This document shows positions 11,865-22,560 of a stretch of 64,000 bases of DNA, piece after piece. The position numbers and the translations under genes were made by a program. Within the stretch, counting starts at the first letter, position 1; each line of letters begins with the position of its first letter. The stretch covers positions 3,274,501-3,338,500 of the forward strand of contig CAJHZI010000794.1 of assembly GCA_905160935.1 (NCBI GenBank), given 5' to 3'. The notes beneath the pieces are model-generated. The model was not told the DNA's origin and searched no databases. It saw only the letters and a program-made list of their open reading frames with translations. Source of the stretch: Enchytraeus crypticus. Taxonomy: Eukaryota; Annelida; Clitellata; Enchytraeida; Enchytraeidae.

Positions 11865-11995
11865 TCGCCACCGAATTACAGAATAGTCCTAGACACCAAC
11901 CTACAGAATAGTCCACGCCTCTAGCGACCTATAGAATAGTCCACGCCTCTATCGACCTATAGAACAGTCCACGCAGCGTTGCTACGAAATAGTAC
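11865..11995. repeat. Short tandem repeat, about 28-bp unit
   Basis: Units of the type CGACCTATAGAATAGTCCAC recur about four times with decay toward both edges, inside the two-ended element. Confidence 0.6.
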
Positions 11996-12674
11996 ACGCT
12001 GACGCTGAACGTTACCATTTTACAGAGGGGGCTATTTTGAACGTCATAAACCGCTATCATTTTGAGTATCGGAGGCGCTTCAGTTTTACCCTTTACTATA
12101 TTTTCCAGGGAAATTGATATCATATCTATTACCAAAAGTAATGTAAACTTGCTCTTAAATGAATCTGATAAGATTGTCACAGCGTTTGACGCCTTTTTGA
12201 CGCCTCATTGCGTAAATCGAACATAATGCGTGCTTATGTGTAAATTTTAAAATTATTTATAATAATACATCAGTAGATTATATGCAAGATTTACTTCTAT
12301 TCAGATGTTTGAATAAGGCTTTAAAATTGTTGATCCTTAAGCCTACTGATATGCTTAGATTGACATTTCTGGATTTTTGAAATAAAATGTAGGACAATTT
12401 GAAATCTAATTTTTTTAATTTACAAAATACATTTAGTATGGGCCTAATACTCTTGCCCATTTCTCTATATTATTTGTCGCCCAAATTATATTTTTACTTT
12501 GAGCTACGATTTACACAAGACATTTTCGTTTGTAGCCTAAATATAATTGTGAATATTCCGTCGATAGTCACATTTCAGGGGTTGTTTAATAGATTTATCA
12601 TTGTTTATGAACTACAGTAAGCCTAGTTTTAAGAAATCTTTCATAATATAGTGCTCTTAAATGACGTTAGGTCT

Positions 12675-12860
<186 letters not shown>

Positions 12861-13252
12861 TATAGATTCTTTTCTATGATATTTGAAATGACAGATTCTG
12901 AGTTTAATTGAACTCTAGTGGATTAGATTACCGGCTTGGCAGATCTGAGAGAAAAATTTCGGACATTAAAAAAACTGATTTCACGGAAAATGGGCAAAAT
13001 TGCCTAACGGTTTAAACATGTGAAATTAAAAGTGATAAACATCGACAAGGTTGATAATTTCACTATAGTGCGTGTTATCATATCATGCCTTATAATGAGC
13101 ACCGTATTGATCCAAAGTTAATCCGTTCAAAAAAAGCTATAGAAGTGAGGGCGGTGTTGCCGAGAATGTTTCTTAAGTATCAAGTTACCCTTCTTCCAGA
13201 CGCTAAACGTCCCTGACATCATCCTTGTATGTGGAAATGGAAGTTAGACCTA

Positions 13253-13285
<33 letters not shown>

Positions 13286-13388
13286 CATTATTGTTATGAA
13301 AGTTAAACGTTGCTGATTGCAGCAGAGGGTGACATTACCCTGAATCCACTGCTTTTGGCTCCAGCAGCGCCCGTCCCCACTTCATCTA

Positions 13389-13706
13389 TTATCGATCCAC
13401 CACGACGGCGACTCCCCTGAACAGGCGTTGATGAGGCAATTGTGGGAACACTGTTGGGAGAACCGTTTTATAAGTCAACAACCTTGAAATCTGGATAGCT
13501 GTTCCTAGAGAATTCTGGGATCGAGTATCCGCTTGATTAGGGCTCTGATTTGTAAAACCCGATGAGCTCTGCCTCTCCGCCTCAGCCTGCCCTGAGGCCA
13601 ACATCTGGTTCAGCCTTTGACCCTGGTGCTGTGGCCCTGGTGACAGGGACCCGTGGGACGCAGAGGCCATTCTCGCCTCGAGTATCTCCTTTTTCTCGCT
13701 GATATT
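13389..13706 (-). CDS. Possible exon of unknown gene
   Basis: A GC-rich island in AT-rich DNA. On the minus strand a TATCAG acceptor at about 13707 is followed by an open frame with EKKEILEARMASASHG and a Ser/Gln/Pro-rich stretch. No family was recognised. The frame remains open to 13389 but has no obvious donor, and the last third may be non-coding. It lies just downstream of the DUOX-like stop. Confidence 0.25.
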   Translation of the reverse strand, partial: NISEKKEILEARMASASHGSLSPGPQHQGQRLNQMLASGQAEAERQSSSGFTNQSPNQADTRSQNSLGTAIQISRLLTYKTVLPTVFPQLPHQRLFRGVAVVVDR

Positions 13707-13729
13707 ATTATTATTATGGCTTTTTAGTT

Positions 13730-13735
13730 TTTATT
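13730..13735 (-). terminator. Candidate polyadenylation signal for the DUOX-like gene
   Basis: AATAAA on the minus strand about 230 bases past the TAA at 13962-13964. The surrounding sequence is AT-rich, so a chance match is possible. Confidence 0.3.
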
Positions 13736-13961
13736 TTAAATTATTATTTTTATTATTAAAGTGTAATTCATAGACATTTGAGTATGGATTAACTCGTTAG
13801 TGGTGGTGTGCTCTTTAAAGAGCGTGAAGGTAGTTAAGGCAGCATGTGAGTAGGAATATGAACACATTGGACCTGATACTTAATAGGACACTATAGAGAG
13901 AGTCTGAGTTAACCATATTAATTTAACTTAATTACTAAATAAATCAATCAATCAATGATGA

Positions 13962-16255
13962 TTAAAAGTTTTCGTGATGATGAACGAAGAGCACATCGCT
14001 GGTGTAGGCGTTGTCCCTGGAGCAAGTCTGCTCAACGCTGCGAGTGAGAGGAGGTGGTCCACAGCTGAACACCCCGAATACATTAGTCGATGGATGCTCC
14101 TTCATGACGACTTTCAGGACTTCCGGGAAATCAGGTCGACCAAATTGAGTGGTGAATTGAATGGACCTCAAACCAGTGAACAGACTCCTGTCTGAGATCT
14201 TCTGGAAGTGGCGCTCACATATGTACAGCATGGTGGTGAGGAAGTCAAACTTTCCCTTGAACTGTGTGATGAAGGTGTTAACCTCCACAATGTTGGAATG
14301 ATCTTTCTGCTCCACCTCTCTGATGATGTCTGTCATCAACTCGAAGTGGCGCTGGGTGCGAGTCACCCAGATGAAGTAGACCTTTTTACACATCATGTCC
14401 CGATTGCCTCTCTCCGACCTGTGAGCAATATCCTTGAGGATAGAAGCGAATGGAATGACTCCAATGCCTCCACCAATCAATATGGACACCTCGTATTTAC
14501 TCCAGTCCTGATGTCTTAATCCATAGGGACCGTCCAGATACACCTTGGACAGGGGTTTCTTGACCAACTGACGGGGGTCATAAAGCTTTCAAATATTTTT
14601 CGTTCAGGGACCCACGGCCCTGACATGGATGCTGAGGTGGTTCTCGTGGGGCGCCAAGGTTAGGGTGAGGGGGTGGTACTCACTGCCGCTGTGAGCCAGA
14701 CAGGCTAGGCGCACCCACTGCCCTGAGCGGTACTCGAAGTTAGGAGGCTTCTTTAGCTCCAGGCATGTCACGTCCGGGGAGGTAGAAGTGCGCTCAGATT
14801 TCCCTCCCATCTCGCTCATCTCCAACTCCGATATCATAGAAAATTGCTCCCCGCCAATCAGCTGACTGATGCGCTCCTGCCTCATTCCCACATCACGAGG
14901 CTGCTGTTGATATAGCAGTGGCGGACCAAACTGCTGCTGATCAGATCTCGTGGGAGCAGGCTGAGCTCTACCGATAGGCTGTATCAGAGCGTTGATCTTT
15001 AGACTGGACGGACGGTTGACGTGGAACGGTGAGAGCAGGTCAGCCGTGGGTTGAACGAAGCCATCCTGCGGCGGCTGAGAGGTGGCGGTGCCAGGACGCA
15101 GATGAACCTGAGGGGTCAACCCAGTCGGTGAGCCGATCGGGTTCTGCGGCAAGCGACCAATGAACATCCACGTGGATCGCCTCACTGCGGAGTCACCCCT
15201 CGCAGTGGCCAGGCTTGAGAGCAGAGGCCCTGCCCTTATGTGGGTCGAAGAGTGCGGTGGGGGCAGGGAGCCAGAAGATCCTGGTAGGCTCACGGTTAAC
15301 ACGATATGATGTCGATCAAAGCCCTGATGATGATGTTGTTGCTTCTGGAGATTGAAATGAAGCACCGGCTGAATCTGAAGCCTCCACGACTGCAACTTCT
15401 TCTTCTGTTTCTTATGAAGTGTCTGACGGCTGCGATTATCAATTCGGTCATGCTTCTCACGCTGTTGACGAAGATTTTCAGCATGATGATGATTTTCATG
15501 ATGATTTTCATCACACTGCAGTTCATGATGTTTTCCAGCACTGAGCTGTTCATAATAACCTTCAGCACCTAGCTGTTCATGATGATCTTCAGCACCGAGC
15601 TGTTTATGATGATCTTCAGCACCTAGCTGTTCATGATGATCTTCAGCACCGAGCTGTTTATGATGATCTTCAGCACCGAGCTGTTCATGATGATCTTCAG
15701 CACCGAGCTGTTCATGAAGATCTCCAGCATCGAGCTGTTCATGATGATCTTCTGCACCGAGCTGTTTATGATGATCTTCAGCACCGAGCTGTTCATGATG
15801 ATCTTCAGCACCGAGCTGTTCATGAAGATCTCCAGCATCGAGCTGTTCATGATGATCTTCTGCATCGAGCTGTTCATGATGATCTTCAGCACCGAGCTGT
15901 TCATGGTGATCTTCAGCACCGTGCTGTTGATGATGATATTCAGCACCGTGCTGTTCATGATGATCTTCTGCACCGAGCTGTTCATGATGATCTTCTGCAC
16001 CGAGCTGTTCATGATAATCTTCAGCACCTAACTGTTCATGATAATCTTCAGCACCGAGCTGTTCATGGTGATCTTCAGTACCAAGCTGTTTAAGATGATC
16101 TTCAGCACTATTCTGTTCAAGATGACTTCCATCACCGTGCTGTTCATGAAGATCTTCAGCACCGAGCTGTTCATGGTGATCTTCAGCACCTAGCTGTTCA
16201 TGATGATCTTCCCCTTGCTGATCATGATCAGCACAGCGATGTGCATGATGTATGC
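13962..16255 (-). CDS. DUOX: Dual oxidase-like C-terminal dehydrogenase with His-rich repeat linker, frame interrupted
   Basis: DUOX enzymes pass electrons from NADPH through FAD and haem to oxygen. This locus holds only the cytosolic dehydrogenase end. The exon starts at an AATAG|GC acceptor and encodes about 490 residues of linker: some 25 units of LGAEDHHEQ, a basic stretch, then a Pro/Gln-rich stretch. The FAD domain follows ([36 protein letters not shown]), then the NADPH domain ([60 protein letters not shown]) ending in HHHENF. Two in-frame TGA codons at 14604-14606 and 14589-14591 replace the Trp and Arg expected in the WTxxxR motif between the domains. Normally invariant residues also differ (HPLTLTL for HPFTLTS, GVIP for GVTP, CGPPP for CGPPG). 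The peroxidase, EF-hand and membrane parts are absent from the nearby minus strand. It could be a decaying partial copy, a recoded gene or a sequence error; DUOX ancestry is firm. Confidence 0.75.
15540..16225. repeat. 27-bp coding minisatellite (about 25 units)
   Basis: Unit GTTCATGATGATCTTCAGCA plus CCGAGCT. Because 27 is a multiple of three, the DUOX-like frame stays open and gives LGAEDHHEQ repeats. Units vary at single positions, for example AGAT for TGAT and GTGC for GAGC. Confidence 0.9.
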
Positions 16256-16814
16256 CTATTGTAATTATACATCTATATTTATTTTATATTATTATTATTA
16301 TTATTATTATTATTATCAATAAACCCACTGAGCTGCTTAAATGCAATACATCGTAAAGGTTTGTTTTTGCAAATGTTCCATCGGAAAGAGAAGCTCAGAT
16401 TGTGAGTTCGAGGGTGTAGTTTCCATAAAGAGAGAATATGATAATCTCATTTACGTGTAAAGTGGAGAAGCTTTATTTCTCTCCTTGATACGAACGTCTC
16501 GTATCTAGACGACGAGAGTCTAAGACCTGCTGAGCCTAAGCTCATCTTAAGCCTGGTGTCGACCGGTCTACATTCAATTATTTTTCCCTCACTACGGGTT
16601 TATTGCATCCAGGATTTGCCACAAAGCTTGAAACGCAGATATTTTATATAATATCTGCAATGCCAGTTTTCTGGGTAATAAATTTGCAGGTAAGACACAT
16701 CGAGCTTTGTTGAGAAGTTTAATTAAAATCTGGAAGAACTTTACATTATTCGTATCTAAGTAATATGTGAGTAGGCTAAGTTAACGTTGTTATTATTGAG
16801 TCTATGAGATCTAC

Positions 16815-17235
16815 TATATTGGAACTCTCTCTCTTCAGTGCACTTCCAAGTGGCAGGTTACAAGGTATATATTCAGAATGAAAGTCTGCTTTCTCGCTCC
16901 ATAAGAGCACTCCTTATATCAAAAAGTTAATCAATTCACAAAGTCTGTGCCTTATCCATACCTTATGTAGCCTATTTCTTGGGAAAAGTATGGCTTCTGA
17001 GGTAGTTTCCCGTTGCCTTCCTCAGTTAGATGGATTAATTGTCATTTAATCCTGGGGGAAAATATCTCATGGTGAGGTGTGTCCCCTGTGGCCATCCTCA
17101 GCTCCTGCCTTAGTCGCCTCTTACGTACACGCAGCAGATTGTTTGCAGTTTCTCTATTCTGTAGTGGCCCAACCACACCCGAGAACACACGGGGGAATAT
17201 CGTGTATAGCACATAGGATATAACTATCATTTCTC
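16815..17235 (-). mobile_element. LINE 3' remnant (family B, antisense on plus)
   Basis: The plus-strand text runs from CAGTGCACTTCCAAGTGGCAGG through ATAAGAGCACTCCTTATATC and CTTATGTAGCC to CATTTAATCCTGGGGGAAAA. A near-identical copy lies at 34228-34490, and decayed ones at about 24470-24670 and 61070-61145. The CTGCCACTTGGCAGTGCAC complement matches the tail of the copy at 1630-1870, tying them to one family. Confidence 0.6.
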
Positions 17236-18282
17236 CCTCCGTACATGACGAACAAACTTATGGATTAAGCCAGTAGTCTGTCTGTAACCTGTCCGACAAC
17301 GGATCAGTAGGTGCAGTGTTCAACACCAGTGCTCTCCCAGTCACTGATATGCTTTCTAGTCTGGAAACTAATATTGTACTTGGCTTTAGCTTTAAAGAGA
17401 CAACAAATGAGGTTTCGTTTAATTAAATGGAAATCTACGACCTATGAGGGTTTCATGTCTATTTCCACACCCGTACACGTGATCAGGGTACTATTCATCA
17501 AGCTTCCAATATAGCCGAAAGTAACTACTACTAGTAACTGCTATTATTTTCAACAATAAGCTGGTAGGTCTACTAATGAAGGAATGAAATAAATGCATAT
17601 TAACTTGAGTGGAATCGATATTATCTCTAATGCAATAACTTAGCGAATCTTTTAATTGTTGACTTGGCTAATTTATTGTCTGAAGAATGAAAAAATCTGG
17701 CAATGGACTTCGAACTTAAAATATATAGTTATTATCAGCTGGAGTAAACCAGTAATTTAGTTGAAAGAGCGTGAAAGTTTTATGTTTTATCCAATCCTCT
17801 GATCGTTGTCTAAGAAGTAACTACCAGGGAGAAGCTCCAGTGTGAGTTAATGCGGTCACATGAGTTGTACAGTGGGGTAGGAAATGGAGAGTCTGCAGGA
17901 TTTAGCCGTTCCCTCATCGAAAATGAAAACGTAAAGAAAATTAATAAATACGCAAGACCTATTTTAGATAGAATAATTTTCTTTTGCCAGCTAAAAAATC
18001 GTTCAAGATTGAAATGGAAGCTAAAATACGTCCGTCTATTGAAACTGGCTCTTTATATTTATTGATATTATATTTTGGTTTCTTCTATTTTTTTATTTTT
18101 AAGTCAATTGCCGTTCATAAAATAATCATCGTGGCTCACTGTAAGAATTCTGGGTTGTAACTGAAAAAGCACTTATGTGGATTGTGCAAGGTTAACACAC
18201 CAATCTGCTGTTATCAAAAAGCAAATAAAGATTATAAACGTTGGCAATTTGAACTGTATGTCGAATGTCTTACCACCATCGC

Positions 18283-18410
18283 CATGGCTAGAGCTAGTGA
18301 CGATGTCGGTAGGATATTCGACCGCGGATCAGTATGCGCGGGGTTCATATCCTGGGCTCGCCCGTCACTGACATCACTTTCGAGTGAGGCAACTGACGTT
18401 AACATTAGTT
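18283..18410 (+). repeat. tRNA-derived SINE copy (family D)
   Basis: A-box-like TAGAGCTAGTGACGATGTCGG, B-box-like GGGGTTCATATCC and tail TTTCGAGTGAGGCAACTGACG. Other copies: 42570-42697 (plus), 33990-34080, 35133-35270, 40318-40465 and 52585-52720 (minus). Confidence 0.7.
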
Positions 18411-18598
18411 TGTTTATTACATAGTTTAGATGTCGACAAATTTAATCGACATCTATGTGTGGATGTCGGTTAAATTAGACTAACAGAGTTATATCCGCCA
18501 CCTCCCCGAACCCATAGAAACCCGCTTCAATCCGCCAACGCTCGTAAATCGGATCTCCGTGTCGAGTAAAACGAGTAGACGAGGGGAAGTGTTATCAG

Positions 18599-21202
18599 CT
18601 AATGTCCAGCTTTCCTCCTTACTCGAACAGATTTACCTGGGTACCTGAGTGCTACTGGCTGGTCCACTAGTCTTATCACAGATTTACATTTTCCTGATTC
18701 ACTAGGATCAGATTTTCCCTTCTGCTGCTTCTGCTGCTCATCCGACTGCTGCTGCTGCTGATTCAGCTGCTCATCCGACTGAAACTGCTGCTGAATAGAC
18801 GGTGCTTCTAGCTGCAGCTGCTGTGGATGCAGTTGGCTATCCAGCTGTTGTTTTTGATTCAGCTGCGTATGTTTATTCTCCTGTAGATGCTGCTTAATCA
18901 TTTTTTCTTTCTCTGGTTTCTGTTGCTGTTGCTGTAGTTGCTGTGAAGACAGCAATTGTAGATAAGAGCTAGTTGTAGCATCAACATATTGTTCGTTTAT
19001 TTCATCTAATGTCACTTTTCCAAACGTCACATCTAGTTTAGCTGTACTATATCGGCCAGAATCTGTGATATTACGCTCAGTAATACGACTATCATGGTTG
19101 ATTTTTGAATAATTTGTATTGCGCGTAACAACGTCGATTGGGGAATTGAAACCGTTAATTTCTGCTTCATGACTTAGCGTTCCAGGGTTGTCATAGGAAA
19201 TGAGAGAACCTTCTTTCTGATTGAAGGGAATTTGCGGTAATTTTGAGAGGATTCTACTCGAGCTCTCAGTCGTTGGGCTGTCTGAGATCTCTGAAGAATT
19301 GTTTTGTGGCCCCCGCAATTTTGATGCGGAAACCTCACCGTTGATTTTATTGTTGTTAATATTCTTATTATTAATCTTGTCATTATTCTTGTTATTATAC
19401 TCTTTTTCATACTCCTCTTTTGTCTTGGTATAATAACTAGGAAAATAACCAGCTTTCTCATTGGTGTAACCACTAGTATATTCTTCGTTAGCGAATTTCT
19501 TAGCATAGTTTTTAGCATCCTCATTCGTTTGTTGTAAGTCTATTTCTAACTGTTGCCTTGCATGTAGTTCAACAAAGTAGTTGCGCGTCTTTTGCTTAGA
19601 ACTGAAAATTTTCAGCTCTTCGATATGATTGGCATTTTGCTGCTTTTCAATATTATTAACAATCTGCTGTTCTTGCATGTAACTAACGTTTTGCTGTTCT
19701 TCAATGTTAACAACATTTGGCTGCTCTTCAATTTCACTAACATTTTTCTGCTCTTTGATACTAACATTATGCTGTTCTTCCATATAATTGGTGTTTTTCT
19801 GTTCTTCGAAAGGATAAACATTAATCTGTAATTCGATATGTTTGACACTATGCAGCTCTTTAGATCGCTCATATTGTTCCGAAAGAGGCAGCGGCTTCTC
19901 TTTCAAAGGCTGTTTCATTTCTAAAACGCTTTTATCCGGCAGGGATTTATTGCGAATTTCCATTACAACAATCCCGACTTTCTGTAGCAGTTCTCTATCC
20001 GTACTTCTGTCCACTGAAGCATTAAAATTCATCTTATCGGAACTCGCACTCTTCTCTCCCGCCTTCCAAATCTCCGCTTCTTCAATATTATCAATTCGTG
20101 ACCTGACGTACCCTACCCCTACTAGCGTCTCTTCTCCAATCTTTTCTAGGACTGGCTCGGGGGAATTATTCTCCAGAGAGATCGATCCATTTCCTCTATC
20201 CCTTCCCATCACGTCCCACGGCGGAAGCATATGATCTTTCATCGAGCCCTTCCTGGCCTCTGACTCCCCTCCGTCTCTGCCGACGTCGTCGAGAGAGTCG
20301 ACCAGCGCTCGACCATAGGCACCCCCCCCTCCCAAGGGGCGTCCTCGATGATCTCTCATCGATCGATACTCAATTGAATAGTTGTCGGTCAAGTTGTCCG
20401 CATTTTCCCCTCGATTGACTTGACGATGTTTTAGAAATGAATTTGACGTAGAATTGATGGCGTTACTATCGCTTGCTCGCTCTCTCGTTGTATTCGTCAT
20501 AGACTCGGTCGAGTTGTGTAGAATATACGCCAACTTTTCACCAGTTTTCTTTAGATTTATTTCAGTCTTATTCTCTAAATCTCGTATCCGATCCGCACTG
20601 CTAGTGTTGCGCTGAATGCAATTGAAACTCTGAGATAGTTTGATAGAATTTCTGTCGTTATCTATTGTCATTGATTCCAGCATATTTATGCAAGGTGAAG
20701 CATTAATTACAGCTTCCAAATATTCTTCTTCGAATATGTTATCTAACGGTTTAGATGTATCTTCAAATTTACTGCTACTAAAGTCATTTCTACTTGAATT
20801 TGAATTATCCGTTTCTTGTTTAGTCAATGAGCTAATATTACTTTCTAAAATACTATTAGCTACTGACACAGCAGTAGCTGCAGAATTATTAGTTAAAGAA
20901 TTGCTATAAGTTCCTGTGGTAATTCTTGTTGCTGAACCAGTTGTTACTTCTGAACGATTACTAACGTCTGCTCTAGTAGTACTTAACGAACTAGTATTTG
21001 CTACTAAACTAGTATTATCTACTAATCTAGTATTATCTACTAAACCAGAAGCATCGACTGCTTTTAATTGTAACGCTAAACTTATGGTGACGCAGTAATG
21101 CAGCAGAAATGCAGAGAGGATAATACGAGAAGAGTCCGACCTTCCCGGAACCAATAAAGTGGACTCTGTTCTCAAGTTAGCAATCCAAAGTTTTCCGTTC
21201 AT
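18599..21202 (-). CDS. Large Asn/Gln-rich protein exon, unknown function
   Basis: An uninterrupted 867-codon frame, not assigned to a family. An N-terminal hydrophobic segment at residues about 27-46 (LSAFLLHYCVTISLALQL) could be a signal peptide or anchor. Residues about 47-260 are Ser/Thr/Asn-rich with many N-x-S/T sites, suggesting a glycosylated exported region. Residues about 465-530 repeat EEQxNV-type units (EEQHNVSIKEQKNVSEIEEQ). Residues about 740-830 are Gln-rich. The end CKSVIRLVDQPVALRYPG looks like the start of a folded domain. A strong donor CCAG|GTAAAT at 18637 suggests the exon continues by splicing rather than stopping 11 codons later. The start is the first ATG of a long open frame. 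Such length without stops in AT-rich DNA supports a real exon. Confidence 0.65.
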   Translation of the reverse strand: MNGKLWIANLRTESTLLVPGRSDSSRIILSAFLLHYCVTISLALQLKAVDASGLVDNTRLVDNTSLVANTSSLSTTRADVSNRSEVTTGSATRITTGTYSNSLTNNSAATAVSVANSILESNISSLTKQETDNSNSSRNDFSSSKFEDTSKPLDNIFEEEYLEAVINASPCINMLESMTIDNDRNSIKLSQSFNCIQRNTSSADRIRDLENKTEINLKKTGEKLAYILHNSTESMTNTTRERASDSNAINSTSNSFLKHRQVNRGENADNLTDNYSIEYRSMRDHRGRPLGGGGAYGRALVDSLDDVGRDGGESEARKGSMKDHMLPPWDVMGRDRGNGSISLENNSPEPVLEKIGEETLVGVGYVRSRIDNIEEAEIWKAGEKSASSDKMNFNASVDRSTDRELLQKVGIVVMEIRNKSLPDKSVLEMKQPLKEKPLPLSEQYERSKELHSVKHIELQINVYPFEEQKNTNYMEEQHNVSIKEQKNVSEIEEQPNVVNIEEQQNVSYMQEQQIVNNIEKQQNANHIEELKIFSSKQKTRNYFVELHARQQLEIDLQQTNEDAKNYAKKFANEEYTSGYTNEKAGYFPSYYTKTKEEYEKEYNNKNNDKINNKNINNNKINGEVSASKLRGPQNNSSEISDSPTTESSSRILSKLPQIPFNQKEGSLISYDNPGTLSHEAEINGFNSPIDVVTRNTNYSKINHDSRITERNITDSGRYSTAKLDVTFGKVTLDEINEQYVDATTSSYLQLLSSQQLQQQQQKPEKEKMIKQHLQENKHTQLNQKQQLDSQLHPQQLQLEAPSIQQQFQSDEQLNQQQQQSDEQQKQQKGKSDPSESGKCKSVIRLVDQPVALRYPGKSVRVRRKAGH

Positions 21203-21970
21203 TTTCCTCAGGGCTCGAGGATTAGAGAATGAGGTAACGCAATAACGTGACTTCTCTTCACTAAATGAAAATGTATGAATGTACCTGAACTCTCTTCTAT
21301 TACAGCACTTCCAGCTCTGTTGTGACAGCTTCCATGATATTGAAAATTGTGCGATAATTTTCCAGATATCTGTAAATATTCTGTTGCTTTCTAGTTTCGT
21401 TTATTATAATTTCTTTACAGAATTTATACATGAATTAATAAGTTTCAGTAGGAATGTACAGGTTGTAGCATACTATGCAGTATTATCCATTTTCCAAGGT
21501 TCGTAAATCTATAAAATATAAGTAGCATAAATATAAACAAAAACATAAATACAAACAAAAACTAAAAATACTAAATATAAATAACTTATTAATCAAAAAT
21601 ATAAATCAAATATAAATCATATATAAATCATATATAAATCATAAATCTGATCAAATATCAGTCATGTAAATCAAGCAAGCAGAGTAATTTTATGGATAGC
21701 TTCTAATAGAATCTGAAGAATTTTATTGCAGGGATGGGTTTTAACCACACACAGAGATTAGTTTACAACTTTTGGGGTTTCTCTGTCCCTCTCTATTACT
21801 CTAAAATTCTGCAACTGCTGGTCCATGACACATAATTCTGCTCACATCTTAACTGCAGGATCCAACCTGAGTAACACATGATCCATTCTTACATTGACGT
21901 AAGGTGGAACGTGGAAGACAGAGAAGAGTCTAGGAGTTACCTACCGTGGACCTGCCGGTAGGCAGTGCAC

Positions 21971-22003
<33 letters not shown>

Positions 22004-22179
22004 CTGAATAAGGTGTTTCGATGGAGCCAAATAGAAGATAATTTATATAAACTTTATTGATTGATATCAATAAACTTTTACTTGACGACTTATTGAAGCA
22101 AAAAGTCTTTTTTCATTAATTAGCAATACAGAATCAAGTAGCCTTTCACCAAAAACCACAATGGACATATTTCAGACCT

Positions 22180-22300
22180 CTATTTATCAAAAACCGCTAG
22201 ACCACGAGTTCGAAACCCTGTCCGACCGTCTTTGAGAGTACTGTTGTTTTACGAAGGTAGATCCTAAAGTAAGCTGGAGAATTGCGATTTTGTATTTAAA
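22180..22300 (+). repeat. tRNA-like SINE fragment (family G)
   Basis: GAGTTCGAAACCCTGTCCGAC is a B-box-like block followed by CGTCTTTGAGAG. A fuller relative with an A-box-like GGGCCGAGTGG lies at about 45420-45545. Confidence 0.45.
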
Positions 22301-22329
22301 ATTGTGTATAAGTAATAGACGCCCTCCCC

Positions 22330-22560
22330 AAAAGTGAAGCCTCTACTACGCCGCCACTCTCAGAATGAAGAGAGAAAAAAATGTCACCGTTTTCGATGTC
22401 AGGGATTTCCAATTACTCTGATGAATTATGTCATTCCGCCATCTGAAGAGCAATTGCCGTAAAGCGATTAATCAATCATTAGGCACGGAATCCCTGCATC
22501 CATCTCATCGCGCTTACGTAGACTAATCATTGGCATATGTAAATTGCAGATTCACAGGCA
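22330..22560. promoter_or_regulatory. Candidate conserved regulatory island
   Basis: A non-repetitive, more GC-rich block 1.1-1.4 kb upstream of the Asn/Gln-rich start. It contains closely spaced homeodomain-type cores (CGATTAATCAATCATTAG, CTAATCATTGG) and an octamer-like ATGTAAAT. Function is inferred from motif density only. Confidence 0.25.

Larger units (their letters stand above)
16256..18598. other. Gap between the DUOX-like exon and the Asn/Gln-rich exon
   Basis: No further DUOX transmembrane, EF-hand or peroxidase exon was found on either strand. It holds a (TTA)n run at about 16290-16316, an antisense LINE-tail repeat at about 16815-17235, a SINE-like piece at about 17280-17350 and a SINE copy at 18283-18410. 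Confidence 0.55.

Noticed and set aside
14585..14612. A 26-base mini-intron removing both TGAs
   Set aside because: GT...AG ends exist, but removal would break the downstream frame and delete conserved residues, and it is shorter than plausible introns.
14585..14612. TGA read as Trp by an alternative genetic code
   Set aside because: Both receptor genes in the window end in TGA after their natural C-termini, so TGA acts as a stop here.
15633..16031. Plus- and minus-strand repeat ORFs ([18 protein letters not shown] types)
   Set aside because: A 27-bp tandem repeat leaves most frames open. Only the frame that continues into the DUOX FAD domain has independent support.
19174..20909. Several ORFs antisense or out of frame to the 867-codon exon
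   Set aside because: They overlap a longer frame with coherent composition and show no domains or splice context.
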